Assembly: GCA_019155185.1 (NCBI GenBank)
Contig: CM032808.1
Span: forward strand, 16,619,879-16,683,878
Origin: Beaufortia kweichowensis
Lineage: Eukaryota > Chordata > Actinopteri > Cypriniformes > Gastromyzontidae
Reading direction: 5' to 3'
DNA length: 64,000 nt
Both the position numbers and the translations under genes were made by a program. Below are positions 25,601 to 40,100 of the stretch, in pieces. Position 1 is the first letter of the stretch; every line of letters begins with the position of its first letter. Under the pieces are notes generated by a model, which saw only the letters and a program-made list of their open reading frames with translations, was not told the origin of the DNA and ran no database searches.

Positions 25601-28600
25601 AAATCAAAGATATATTCATGATTTTCAGGGATAGAACCAGGACATAATAAAGATTGCTCTTCATTTAGAGATGCCATTGCCAAAACACTGTACTCTGTTG
25701 TGTTTGACTGGATGCTTGAACGCATTAATGAGTGGCTGATGCCCACAGAGATGGACAGCACTGTTGGAATAGTGGACATATATGGCTTTGAGGTATTCGC
25801 CTCTGTTATTACCACCAACATTATTTCTTTTCTGGGCCTTTAATTATCAATGCCTTTGTTTTGAAGTAGGACCTGAGTGTATGTCTGTTACAGGACCTGA
25901 ATGTGAACAGTTTTGAGCAGCTGTGTATAAACTATGCCAACGAGCAGCTGCAACAGTTTGTGAACAAAGCGCTCGTGTCACAAGAGCAGGTCAGTGTGTG
26001 TGCGTATGTGTGTACAGGTGAAGCTGAATGTCCAAATGTCCTCACTTAAACACTAAACTATCAAGACAACCAACCAAGTGAGGACATTTGACTGTGTAAT
26101 CTAGTTCTGTATGTTTGTGTAAGGGATAAGTTTAGGAGAAAATATCCCTGATATACTGTCAAATCAATTCAAGTCTATAGAATGAAATGACTAAGACGTG
26201 ACTGTGTGCCTGTTATTCTAAAGAAAGAAAGGTTAGTCTTTGTAATCTTATATGAAATAATATCCTAATATCCCATCGGTTCCTAATGATTAAAATCCAG
26301 TCCCACCTTATATTCATCACAAATATCTTAGTTTTGGTTTCTTATTTATCTGTGTGAGCAACATTATTTTTGCATTATTAATTGTAATAATTGAAATGTT
26401 CACCTTTGTGCAGGTAAGGTAAACACTAAAGTTACTCTTCCTCGTATGGTGTGACTTTCTTTAGTCCTTGAACACAAAAGTTTGGGAGCATGTTAATGTA
26501 ATTCTAAGTATTGCAAATGCTGACAAAATGTGTTATTTCTTGTCTTTTCCCTCTCTGTGTTTGCTGTGTTATTTTTATGTGACTTATTTCTACATAAATG
26601 GATTTTGTCTTAGGAGGAATATAGTGCAGAGCAGATCCGGTGGTATCCAATACCTCTGGAAGCTTCTGGTGGTTGTCTGGAGCTCATCTCAGCACGGCCG
26701 TATGGAATCCTGCGCATCCTGGATGATCAAACCTGTCTTCCTCAAGTAACTAAACATTTCAGCTTTTCCTGAAATCTGTGTGAATATATATATGTATGAT
26801 ATATTGAATAACTACTGGAGAGGTTTTAGTGAATCACTGGTCAATATAGTTTGCTTAGTTTAGTCACGTTTCGAGTAAAATGGGATGTTTAAGTATCATA
26901 AAACTTTTCATAAAACAGTTTCCACAAAAATGACCCAGTTTTGTTTCAAATGCAAATGAATCTTTTCTACAAATGAATTTATGGTCAGTCTTTGTATTTT
27001 TTTTCTTTGTCTCTTTCTTTTATTTTTTGTTTCAGGCTACAGACCACACATTCTTGCAGAAATGCCATTATCACCATGGCAACAGCTCATACTACTCCAA
27101 GCCCAAGATTCCTTTGCCGGTGTTCACAATATATCATTATGCCGGGGCCGTCACGTATCAGGCAAGCGGTCAAGCTTTATTTCAGCATTTACAAAATCAC
27201 TTATTCATGAGTGTTGCTTCAAAAATGTCATTGTTGTGACAGTATTTAGACAATCTAAAATATATTTGTTTCACCAGGTGCACAACTTTCTAAACAAAAA
27301 TCACGACCAGTTTCGGCCTGAAGTATTAGAGCTGTTTGCTCACAGTAGGTTACAGGTAAATCAACCTCAACTTTGCTCATGGAAACTCACTTTACGCTTT
27401 CCTCTGTGATTTTTGATGTGTCCAGATTGCAAAGAAACACAAGATAGCGTCCTGTATTATATATTCATGAGACGATCCACACGCACCAAACACAACAATG
27501 CAGTGACTAACGACAGATATCATTTACGCAAGCCCCATTAAGTTTTAACGGTGCAATGTTTGGTATAGCAAACACCCGTGTTGTGCTTATCTTGTGTGTA
27601 GATGGTGTCGGGTCTCTTCCGGAAGGTCCAGGAGCATTACGTTCAACAGAAAGAGCTGGGAAGAGCAAGAGGACGCAGTCAGATGTCAACGGCGGCTTCT
27701 CACTTCCAGCAGTCACTTACAGAGCTCACCAACCGTTTAGAGAGGTCGTCAAATATCACTTACAACAATGCCCTTTATTTTACATTTACGATACTTGGCT
27801 GTTTTAAGTTTCTGTCATATATATATAATATACTAATATACAAGTAAAAGATTCTTTGGGGAACCAAAAATGGTTCTTGTATGGCATCACTGCAAGGAAC
27901 ACTTTAGGACCTTTATTTTCAAGAGTGCAGTGTATAGATTTTTTATGATATAAAATAATTATTGTATGTTCGTTCTTGTAAGGCATGTGAGGATATAAAC
28001 AAAATAGTTATCTTCTCTTGTTCAATCTACAGGTCTAAAACTACATTTATACGTTGTTTTAAGCCAAACTATGTTAAGGTAACTTAATTTATTACATTTT
28101 AAAAAATGATATGTGTTATTTTATGTTAGCTTCAGAGTTTGTACTCATAGATCTTGTTTGGTGGACCTCAGTTTGGTGTTTTGTGTTGTTTCAGCTTCCA
28201 GGCATATTTGATGTAGATTATGTAACCACACAGCTGAGGCATGGAGGAATACTGGAGACCATTCACGTTCGGAAAGAGGGATTTCCTATTCGCATACCCT
28301 TTAATCTGTTCATGGAGAGGTACCACAATATAACAGATTTATCTAACTATCAGATGTCCTTAATCAATGCATCATACTTAAACAAATCCTTCTTTTCCTC
28401 TTTAGTTCAAGTTCACTTTATTTGTGTAGCGCTTTTACAGTGTAGCACTGTTTCAAAGCAGCTTTACAGACAAAATAAAACGAAAGGATATAGTGTAAAT
28501 GAAATATAAAAGGTTAAGACCAAATGGTAACAGGATTTACAGAAGCCTAAGCTAATTTAATAACTACTATCTAATATCACTCCAACACGGAACCCAAACT

Positions 28601-31154
28601 CCATTAATGAATGTATATATATATATATATATATGGAGAAAAAACCCTTTGGAGAACCCAGACTCACTTGGAGGGTCATTTTAATTTTTGTAGATAATCA
28701 AATAACCCTATTTACACACCAGAGATAGAAAGTCTTGCAGGTGTTGTTTTTCAAGAATGTTAGCAACCACCTAGCATCACATTACAAACCATTTAGAACA
28801 CATCAGCAACCTCTTGGCAACCATATGACAAAATGTAAAAATCTAGTTTGCACCATCATGTTATGAGATTCAACTTTCTCTTGTAATGTACTTGATTTTA
28901 TGGTTTATATCAACATCTTTCTGTCTAATTTTAGATATGGTGTGTTATTAGCCCAAAAGCCTGCACATGTGACCTGTAAAGAACAAGTGGTGATGTTGCT
29001 TGAGACCATAGGAGCAGATGAAGGCCAGTACCAGCTCGGACTCACTAAGGTGCAGTTATTAAACTTGAATTCATTCAAATGTATGATGATCCACCCACAA
29101 CGGATTTTCTTACAATTCAGGTGTTTATGAAGGAGATTCTGTACCAGCGGGTGGAGGAAAAATGGAGTAGCACACAAACATGGGCGGCAGTCACCATCCA
29201 GAGGAACATTCGGGGCTTTATCTGCAGACGCAACTTCCGTTTCTTTAAACAAAAAGCCATCGTCCTTCAGTCCCATATCAGGGGTCACCAGGCCAGGTAT
29301 GTGCAGAGAATTTAGATTTGAGAGGGTTAATAATGCTTATATTGGCTTGTTCATGTGAATGAATGCTGCCCTCTTTCTGTTGCAGAAAGTATTACAAGAG
29401 ATTAAAGCAATCCTTTACTCAGTTCTGGGCAACCATGATGATAACAAGAAACACAATCAAGAGACGTCAATGGAGGGTGGGAGATCACTTCATTTGCACA
29501 TATACAGTTACATGCATACGGTGTCTTTATTTTAGGTGTTCATTTAAAGTAGCAGTCAAAAGTTTGGAAACACTTACTCACTGTTGGTTTTCATTTTAGA
29601 ATAGCAGTAAACTCATCAAAACACAAATAAACACAAATGTAACTGTGGGAATTATGTGGTGACAAGGCAAGGCAAGTTTATTTATATTGCACAATTAAAG
29701 CAAATAATAAAAAAATTGAAAGTGGTTTAAAATGGATTTTAAATGAATTAAAATAGATAAGAGGAAACCATTCTGAAACATAAAATAGCGTTGTTTATTA
29801 AAGTAAATGCACAGCTAAACAGTCTGGATCGAGCACATTGATCTCTTTTAGAAGCTGTTTCCAGCTGCGGGTGGCGTAATAGATTAAAGCCCTTGTTTTC
29901 ATATTATAACTGACTTGATCCTAGTGATCTGAGCGGTCTGCTTGCTTTAGGTCCTAGGCCATTTACTGTAGTGATTTATAAACAAGCAATATGCTTTCAA
30001 ATCTAATTGAATGTTTTTAATAGTATGTTGATTTTGTTATTGCTTTGACATGACTACGGTCTGACTCCAGAATTACACCAAGATTCCTGTCTTGATTTTG
30101 ATTCACCTTGAGAACTTCATCTTTGTTTCCAAATGCAATGATTTCAGTTTTCTCTTTGTTTAACTGAAGAAGGTTTTGACTGTTCATTTCATCAATGGTT
30201 TGGTGATAAGGCTCATCTGCATAGCTGTGATAGGCAATTTGGTTCTTTTTCATAATTTGACTCGGTGGAAGCATTTACGGCTAATTTTCAGAGCAGACGA
30301 GCCAAGGCCAACGAGTCTGATTTTAAAAATATAATTAATCGTATCATTTTTCTTTTAATAAAAACATTTAAACGGGTCCCACAGACCCGAACACCATACA
30401 AGGGTTAAACAGCAGTAATCCATTAGTAATCCATTATATTAAAATCAAATGTAAGTTTACAATTAAAGAAATAAATATGTTGGCACAATTATATTTTGGT
30501 CTACAAAAGTAATTTCAAAAACTGAAATATACACCTTCATATGAAAAAGAACATTTTTATCAGTTGTGACTTTTGACTGGTACTGTATATGTATGTGTAT
30601 ATGCTGTTGCTGGGCAACCAAACCTGTCTTATATCATGTATGATGCAGTAAATGCTGGCTTGACTCCTGCAATCCCATCATTAATTACTAAATGATTCAT
30701 ACAAGTTTTTCCACACCTAAAATTAAAAAGATAAATACTGATTTTAGGCTTAATTTCTGTCATAAACTATTATGTGTAATATCAGATTATTATTATTATG
30801 TGTGTATATATATATATATATATATTTATTTATTTTTCCTTCTTTGAAAGGACTTTAGACCTGTTTGAGTAATTTTATGATATGGTGGAATTCAATTTAT
30901 GGCTCTTATGTCACTTTAGGAAAACACTGGCGTATCAAACTTAGAACTTTCAACGCCATGAGAATAAATTCTATGTTTTATTTCAAATGAATTTTCTGTC
31001 CAAACTATTTTGTTTTGTTCCTGTGTACAAAAAAGACAAAACCTCAGCTATAGTGCGTCATAGTCAGTTTAAGAGTGTATAAATATAACACATGAGCTCC
31101 ACCCTCTCACCTGCTCTTTCATCTTTGATCCCACTAGCTCTTGATTGCCCCAGC

Positions 31155-31186
<32 letters not shown>

Positions 31187-34100
31187 CTTGCAAAGACCCA
31201 CCTGTTACCATTAGCACTTCTCTCTTATTTGGATATCAAAATCATTGACATTTTATGGGATAATATTTATTTATTTCTGTGGCTGGTAAATCATCTCTAT
31301 GGGGGTTTCTACATTTGGGTTAATATCATTCTAGGTAGGTTGTGTTTAATATTTATCCATATTACACAATACAGAAAGATTAAACAGAAAGCTCAAGATC
31401 TTGAATGTGTTCTGACTTACAGTACATTACCGTTTGGATAGACCTTTGTTGTTTTGGTATTAACACTTTGGGCAGTTGTTTAATCACAATGTTTTATATA
31501 ATCATGAAAATGATAACAAGCATTTAAGCCTTTATATTAAAGAATGTTCATAAGCTCATGTGAAACGAATGATGTCCAAAGCGTTAAATTAGTAGTTTAA
31601 ATGATCCACCACATTTCATATGCAGCTATCGTTTTGTAGTTTTGGTTTTCTTGTTAGCTGTCATTGTTTATGTGGTTTGGACTATGTCCCTCTTAGCTGT
31701 CATGGACTCTGCTGTTAAAGTAATTGTACTGTGTTTGAGCGGTATGACTGGTTTGAGATGCGATCCTGAACTTCCAACACATTCAATGGCTGGAGCAGCT
31801 TTGTGTGGTCATTTAATGTCATGTAGTGCTAGAAAACCCCCCATAACAGATTTCTTTCTGTTCACTAATGTTGAAATAAATGTCCAGATAAGGAAAAGGA
31901 GAGGTGATGAATAGAGTGATAAGATCAAACATTAGGGATGGGTTTGGGGAGGAGCGAGTGAAGGGAGGGTCTACCTGGAATATAAAAGGTGCCCAGCAAC
32001 TAAGAATAGTTCTGTTTACCTTTTATACGATGATGTAGCCAGGTAATAGAATAAACGAATGGGATAGTCTTACAAGCATTCATGTTCCATTGTTTAGTCA
32101 CGAGAGGATGAAACAAATATGTGGTTGCTGTTAAAATTATTATTGAAAAATAGTGTTTGTTTTTTCTTTGGATCAGGAACATACGGCTAGAACCAGTGTG
32201 AAAGAAGTGGAAAAACCTACATCTACCCCGACAGAGATGGTGAGACGCCTTACGTCTGCTTCTTACCATATTATTTTTCCATTCTGTTTGTTGCTTTTTT
32301 CTTGTATTACTTGTTACAATGTAAGAGAAAAATCCTTTTGAGCATGTGATGCTTATAATGTGATTTTTATTGTTTTTCTTTAACTAACAATTTAAAATTA
32401 AATGTCTATTTTGGACAACATATCACACAAAAGAATGAATATTTCCCATTTCTAAAGGATGTGGGTATATTGGAGATCCCGGCTGAACTGTCAGCCAGAT
32501 TACGCAGTGCCGCACGTGAGCGATATCTACCTCCCTACCTATTTATCTATCTACACAGTAATCTAATACAAAGAGCCTTCATCAGCATGGATAGAAACAT
32601 CAAATTCTGTTTTCCCATGATGCCTTGCAGGACGACCACAAGGATCAGGCGTCACAGAAGTGGCTTTGCCACAGGTCAAATCAGAACACAACCTCTCACT
32701 TCCTCGAGACATTGACAGCCATCCTTTTTCTAAATATGCCAACACAGTTTTGAAGGTATGATGTCAAACTTCTTCTAGTTCTGTGACTCAACTCATTTAA
32801 TGAATTTGTTATCATAGAAGGGAATCAGTTTTATGCCTTTTATTTGTCACAGTTATCTGTTTCCTCTTCTCTAGGATGGGTGGTGCCAACCACAGGGTTA
32901 CCCGCTTCAGAGACCTTTGACCTCTCTGGACCCTGAGCATGCCCGAACCGCTTTAGAGATCTACAAACTGGTCAGTGAGATGCCTGTAAAACATTTCATA
33001 ACATTTCATGGTTTATTCATTTCATAGTTGTGTTCGATGTTTTACATGATTTGGATTGCATTTTTTTAATATGGCATATTGTCTTTTACAGACAGCTGGG
33101 TGCTTTTAGAAAATAAGTAAAAGCTAATGGATCCTTTGTTTTTCATTTTTTAGATTCTGCGCTTCACGGGGGACACAGATTTGAGTGGCTGGCAGGAGCA
33201 GATGTTGGGAAACTACATTGTGGAAAAGAGCCAGACTCAGCCCAACATCAGAGACGAGGTTCTAGCCCAACTGGTCTATCACACCTGGGATGGGGAGAGA
33301 GAAGAGAGGGCCCAGCGAGGCTGGCTGCTTCTTGCGTGCTGTCTGAGCGCCTTTACTCCCTCTCCTGCCCTGGAGAAACCTCTGATCAAGTACGTCAAAC
33401 CTTAAGATTCTGGTGAGGTAAAATGAAAAAGACTGACATAAGTTGTTTTTCGTGCATTAGGTATGTGTCAGATCGGGGTCCAGGGGAGTACCGCTCTTTA
33501 TGCCAGCATAAACTGCTCACCTGCCTCCAGCTTCCCTCCCTGCCTGTAGACGGCACCCTCCAACACAGCTCGAGTGGACAGCCAATCAGAGAAAAGGAAA
33601 AATGGTAGTGGAGGTCGACACTTTTAATGGTGAGGATCACAGGCGTCTGATCAGTGAAGTGATTTCAGCTTTCTTGGTGTGGCACACGGTTGACTTGGAT
33701 ACAAAGTAAACATACAAGTAAAGCTTACTCACTCGTCCATTAACTATTTGTTGTTGAATGTCATGTTTTAGAGGAGCGGTTGACTGCGGAGGTGGAGTCT
33801 TGGACCACAGGAGAGCAACTGGCTTCTTGGCTTCTTACCTACAGGTAACCAAGAGAAAAATCTGTGTAAATATGTCTGTTTGGTTGTAATTGATGATATT
33901 CGCTGCTGGAATTATACCTCTATAAAGGCATAGTTCACCCAAAAAATCAATACAATTCTGTTACTTCAGTTATTATATTATATTATATCTATTTTGTCTG
34001 TGAAACACAAAAGTCTCAGTGGTTTTGGAAGTCCATGGGGGTTAGTGTTGTTTGCCTACCAACATACTTCAAAATATCTCTTTTTTATTCTGCCCAAAGA

Positions 34101-37100
34101 AAAAGTTCTTATATAATGATAATAAACAAACTTAGGGTTAGGCAAGATGCTATATAGTATAATCTAAATACATGCACTGAGTATACTCAGTGTCTGGTGC
34201 TGTATATAGGTTTTTTTTTGGATGAACTTTGTTATGGCATATTTTCTTTTGTCAGGGGTCTATCTGAAGCCACACAGGGCTGGTCTGTGTCTCTGCTGGC
34301 TGGGGAGAGCTGGACCGATCTGGCTGGCTGTGATTTCGTCATGGATCTTTTGGCTGGAGTGGAGGCTGATGTACCGCTGGGTCACCCACCTGCACAACCC
34401 GATTACCTCTTTGGTGACACGGGTGACGGGTACCATATTTACCACTATTCACTATTTTTTCTTTTCTATTTACTTTGCAAACATAAAATTTGGGGGTAGG
34501 AGTCGGGACATATTTTTACAATATCCAATAGGATTTATTAGCGTGCCATGGAATATCATTTGGTATGTCAATTTTAGGTGGTTTAAGGGGGAGGGACATT
34601 CTAAAGAGCATTTAATTGGACAAAATGTAAATAGTGCAGGATGAGTCGTTACTCATTTTTGTCCAGTTTCTATGGAAGAGAAAAAAACATACATTTAGAA
34701 GTACTTTAACATATAGACATGAATGAAAAGTTACAAAACTCTTTTGTCAGGATGATGACCACTGACCTGGATGATTTCATACCACCTGCTCCATCCATGC
34801 AGGCCCCTAGTCTCCCGTCCTTTCAAGCTTCTCCTTGGGACACCTACCAACCCTCTTCCACATCCCAGGGTGAATAATCAAAACCTGCTATTGACAGACA
34901 GTACATTCTGTTTCATTGTTATGTTGATGTGGACTATCAAGCAGACGAAAGGATAAAAGCTTGAGGCGGACAGTTAAGAGCTGACTCTCCCTCTTGTGTA
35001 AATAAAAGTTTGGTTTCAGCTGTGTAATAATCCTTCTTTTAGGATCACGAGGGCGCCAGATTGATTCTTATGTTGATGATCTTTTTGAACCTGTGTTGGA
35101 TCAGGGTCCTCAGGTCAGTACTGTTCTGTTACAGTTCTTAGTGACTAATGACAGTTTTATCAGTATTGGTTTATTCTGGGTCATTTTTATTGATATATGT
35201 TAGGGTTAGGGTTAATGCACATGCACGGGTGACTAAGCCATGTGTCATCCACATAGATTTTTGTTGTTATATGTTGTTAACCAATTCAGTGTTTAATTAA
35301 CCATATAATATATGTAATATATCTCTGACACTTACTCACTATGGGTCATATGTTGGCTTTTATCTTTTATGGCGGTGTGAGAAATGATTATGTGCATTTT
35401 TATTGATACAATTACTGTATGTTTTTAGGACTTCGATCGCATTTCCATGCTGAATCGCAGAATGAAAGGCGGAGGGGGAATGATGCCCAGCATGTACACA
35501 GGAGCAGGTACAGTGATTAATGTGCAGTTAGGTTAAAAACACATGTCTGAACATGAAACCTATGTGCTATTTACTGCCACCAATGCCTTTACATTAGGAA
35601 TGCCGATGAATCCTGCCATGGCCAGCTATGCCGCCACACCAATGATGCCAAGCATGATGCCCGCTGCTGCATCCATGCCCATGATGCAACCCATGCCACG
35701 TAAGGACACCGACTGTCTGTGGCCTTTTAATGTTTTTCCAATGGCATCATTTGTTGAGTTTTTATCCTCTTCCTTCTGCTTTGTTTGAACATAGCCATGA
35801 TGATGCCAACAGCAATGCCTACTGCCATGCCAGCCGCCACACCAGCTATGACTGGCATGATACCAGATGTCGGTACACAGAACATGGCTGCACAACAGCA
35901 GGCCTTCATCAATCAACAGGCTCTGCTTCTGGTGAGGAAACACATAATGTGTGTGAGGTTGTATCTGATTGAAGAGATCAAATAACTCATTTGTAGGTTG
36001 ATTCCCCCAAAAGCTTAAATGCTCTGGTGAAATAAAAAAAACAAAAAACTACTGTATAATATGAATTTATCCTTAAGTCATTTCAGGCACAGGTAAGCAT
36101 GCAGTTTGTTCGCTTAGCATTTTGATGAAAGATTATGAGACAAACACTTATTCTTATAAGAATAAAGGAATTGTGCACTGTAAGATGAGAAAACAATTTG
36201 AATTACAGTCTACAGGTACGTCAATCACAGATATACCTGTAAAAGTATGTTAAAGTGTCAATGGAAGCATGTGGATTATTGGGGTAAATGCTTGTAATAG
36301 ATATAATATAATATCTAATATTTTGAGTATTTTTAGGCTTCTTTGCCTTTATTGTATAGGACAGGAGAGTAAAGAGTGAGAAAATGACTCATGACTTACT
36401 GTAGGTCAGCCTGAGCATGTACACGGCCCACGGCACTACAGCTTCTATATATATATATATATAATATATAATGTTCTCACTTTCTCTCAGGCTCAGCAGA
36501 TGACCATGCAGGCCATGACTCTGTCCCAGCAGCAACAGCAGGAAGACATGCGTAAACGTCAGAAAGACTCACAGAGGTCACCCCCAAGACAAAGACGCCG
36601 CTCTCCTCCACGTGCACGTTCACCTTCACGTTCACCCAAACCCAGCCGCCCCCCGCCCCAGAGAACCAACACTCAGAGCCCCAAAAAAGGCCCTGAGACC
36701 CTTCCAAAGCCCCGCCCCCCAGAGGTAAAGCACAGTGCTTCTTGTGTGTGTAGATAATACAGTAAATACTGTCTGTGGGGGGGGGTGGAAAAGGGCGAAA
36801 CATTTTCAAATTAAGAGCAGCATTGTTAACTCTTTGTATGTCATATATCACTCTGTTTTTCATGCAATAAAAATATATATAAAAAAGAATACAGTAAATA
36901 CTAGATCCCTTATCTTACAGTTACTCTTGTGTTCTTTAAGGTTCAGCCTGAAGGAGAAGTGGATCTTAAGGCCCCAGAAGATCTAGGGTCATTTCAAAAG
37001 AAGAGGAATTTTTTTCAAAAGATTGGTAAGTAAATGCTGTCAAACCAGAATGCCTAAAATGACTCATATAAGCAGCACAACGGCATTAAATCTATGACTT

Positions 37101-40100
37101 CTGCAATCTTTACACATATCAGGTATGTCAGAAGCACGTCCGAAGCCCACCCCCAAGGTTGCTAAACCACTTATCTATTCATCTTCACCAGTGTGCCATC
37201 CAAATTCACCTCCTCCAGTAAAGAATGAAGGTCAGACAGCTTTAAGATATGATGTGTTACTACATCAAGCTGATGTCTGAAGCTCAAGAAGCTCATTAAC
37301 TTTATTTGCTCTACACAGTGAAACCACTCCCAGCCCCACCTATAATACCAGAACCTGAAGAAGAACCTCCAGAACCCACGTCTCCTAAAGCAGAACCTAC
37401 TAGTAATATTAGAGAGATCATAAAGAGATACCAGAGCCGGCCTGCTCCAGAACCCAAAGCCTTTGAGCCTGTCAGGTATTACAGGGACGATATTAAAGTC
37501 AACATGAAATGAAAATAGATTTCCAAATACATATTCCTGCTCTTATTGTTTATAGGTCGACGTTATTCCAAAGCAAATACTTGAAATGACTTTTATTTTT
37601 GCTACTTTTACGAAGCGCTCTTATTTTTAAAGGAAGTAAAACGTGTTTTTATTTTTATATTGTCTTTAACCTCTGCTGTTGCTAAATACTTGCTCAATAT
37701 TATGTTGCCATTATTTCCAGTTGTTAAAGAGGTAGGGTTAGTTATAGTGTTGTTGACTAATCTTAACAATGTGGACTTTGATCTTCATAGGGTTCCAGCC
37801 AAGCACTTTTTAAAGAAGAATGACCCGAAAGAAGAAGCGCTGGCCATTCTCAAAGCTCAGAGTCCTGTCACACAGCAGAAGGTACATGACATTGTCTTTA
37901 ATGAGACAAAAATACTATAATAGCCTCATTATTATAAACTCAGTGAGAAAGAAACAGGATTCAACTATTTTATTGTTCATATGTAACTCTTAACCTGACA
38001 ACCTTTAAATAACCCCAACTGAAAATGTTTTATAAGTTAAACAAGGTTAGGGTTAAAATCTCAAATGTTGAGATTTAATGTGGAGAAACATTTGAGAAGC
38101 AGGAGATAATAATGAGATCTCTATGTGAAACAGCGGAAGGAGACGCCTCCTCCACCCCCTCCACCCCTCGAGTCACGTGGCCCTCGGCCTATTTCCAACA
38201 GTATGAGAGAGAAGCAGCTTTCACTAGCTGATCTCTTCAGCTCACAGCGATCACAGGCTCCGCCTCCTTCTCATGACCACACCCCTTCCCCACCCCCTAA
38301 CATCCCTGACCCGCCGCTGATGCCCGCACCTGGACTTAGTAAGTCAAATCTTTTTATGTTCTTCATATTTCAACAATAAATGAAGTAATTCAGTCAGGTA
38401 TCAATATTCATGAAATCATGACACTTTTTGGTTAAAGGGCTCATATGACGGTTCTAAAAAGAACATTAATTTGTGTGTTTAGTTTAATGCGATGTGTTTA
38501 TGTAGTTTTAGGGTTTAAAAAGTCACTGTTTTACACATACTGTAGACGTCGATGTTTATAAAGCTCAAAGAATAACTCTTTGAGTTTGAGACTCTGCAGA
38601 TCTTCTACACGCACAAACAGCTACACAACACACTAAAGAGAAAGAAAAACAAGAAATCACATCATGTGACCCCTTTCATTTTCCCATTTGTGTGACATCA
38701 TAATCATTTTGGATTTAGGTTGATTTAAGTAAAAACAATAGTTTACTGTAGGCACATTAGTCTGAGCAGAGTATATTTATAAAACCTGAAGTCAACTATG
38801 TCAACTTTGATAGAAATATGTCTCTCTGTGCGTCTAAAGATCAGTTTAGCAGAATGGCAGAAGAGGAGAGCGTTCGTTCACAGATGCACAGATTCTCTGC
38901 CAGCGTCTACTTTTCCTACTCCAGTATGCCTGGCAAACTCTTCCTGCGCAAGGAGGTAATAAAGCCAAGAGACACATGATAAATGCCCCTGATTTCATGA
39001 CAATGGCCACCTCTCATTGTATTTGTGTTCTCTCGTACCCAGTTGTTCTATCCCAGAGAAAGATTTAACCACCCATACGCGCTCAATCTGCTCTGTGAAC
39101 AGGTCAGTATGGACTGTTGTTGGTTGTTTTGTTTGTAGGGAAAAACACTTGGCATTAAATGAACAGTACATTTTATTCTGTACAGATCACGAGAGACACT
39201 TACTCAGATTCCTGTCTGAGGATTTCACGTGAGGAACGGCGAAAAATGAAAGACCTTTTGGGTATGACGGAAGCTGCTGAATAACCTGAAACGGTTTACT
39301 AATAATTTATATGAACATCCATTCTGTCTTTCTTACCAGCGAGCTTTCACATTGGAACCAGCATCAGTTCTCTAGAGGATGTTGCGATGAAGAAAAGGAT
39401 TGTCATGGCAGCAAGAGACAACTGGTCCAATTACTTTGCCCGTCTCTTTAATGTAAAGGTGAAATAGTTTTTATTTTAACTTACACAATCCCACACTTGG
39501 GCAAGCCCAGCGTTTTAGATGTTAATATTAATTTTCACAGAATGCATTTATTATCAATATATTGAACCATCTGGTAATATTTGACTAAACCCGCTGTTGA
39601 TAGACATCAGAGAAATATAAGTCTATGCATAAGTTTTAAATAATGAAAATATTCATGTGTTATGAATGTGACAAAAAAGAACACACGGTTTGGAGAGGAA
39701 ACATACTTTGTAGGATTTTTGTGTGAATTAAAATACACAAATCAGAAGCAATAAAACCCAACAAATGAAGAAGAGATGAGTCTTCAAAGAACATTAAATA
39801 GATATTTTATTTTAATTTTCATGTGTTCATTTATGAGGAATATGAACTGTTATGAATGTGATAATTCTGAAAACAATATCTGATTTTTTTAATGGGAAGA
39901 TTAACATTTGCATGGAATTGGCCATAAACAGCAGTCTTCTTGTGTCTGTCTGTGTGCACAGGTGGGAAATGGAGGAGATGCTCAGATTCTTGGAGTCTCT
40001 CATAGAGGAATTAGACTATTGACGGTTGCCAGAGCTTCAGGCATAAACCCCAAACACTTAAAACTGCTTCACAGCTACAGGTAAAGCAGTCACAATCAAT

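Larger units (their letters stand above)
22811..29170 (+). other. myo15b: myo15b motor domain
   Basis: Class XV myosin head spread over 20-plus exons. It begins around DLAQLEEVCEWSVLLNLKKR, then DAIYTYIGNMLLSINPF. The P-loop is GQSGSGKTEAAK (exon 24154-24247). Switch I is NNNSSRFGKYL (24326-24429) and switch II DIYGFE (25669-25792). The relay follows as SFEQLCINYANEQLQQF. ATDHTFLQKCHYHHG and the actin-site RCFKPN are also present, and the converter ends near GLTKVFMKEILYQR. All ATPase motifs are intact, so the head should be catalytically competent. Residues match MYO15A/B rather than classes VII or X. The frame is continuous throughout the head. Confidence 0.92.

Noticed and set aside
33546..33568. 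A 23 nt GT...AG stretch at the second break that would also restore frame
   Set aside because: Too short for an intron, and its removal would delete the conserved PPTQ residues.
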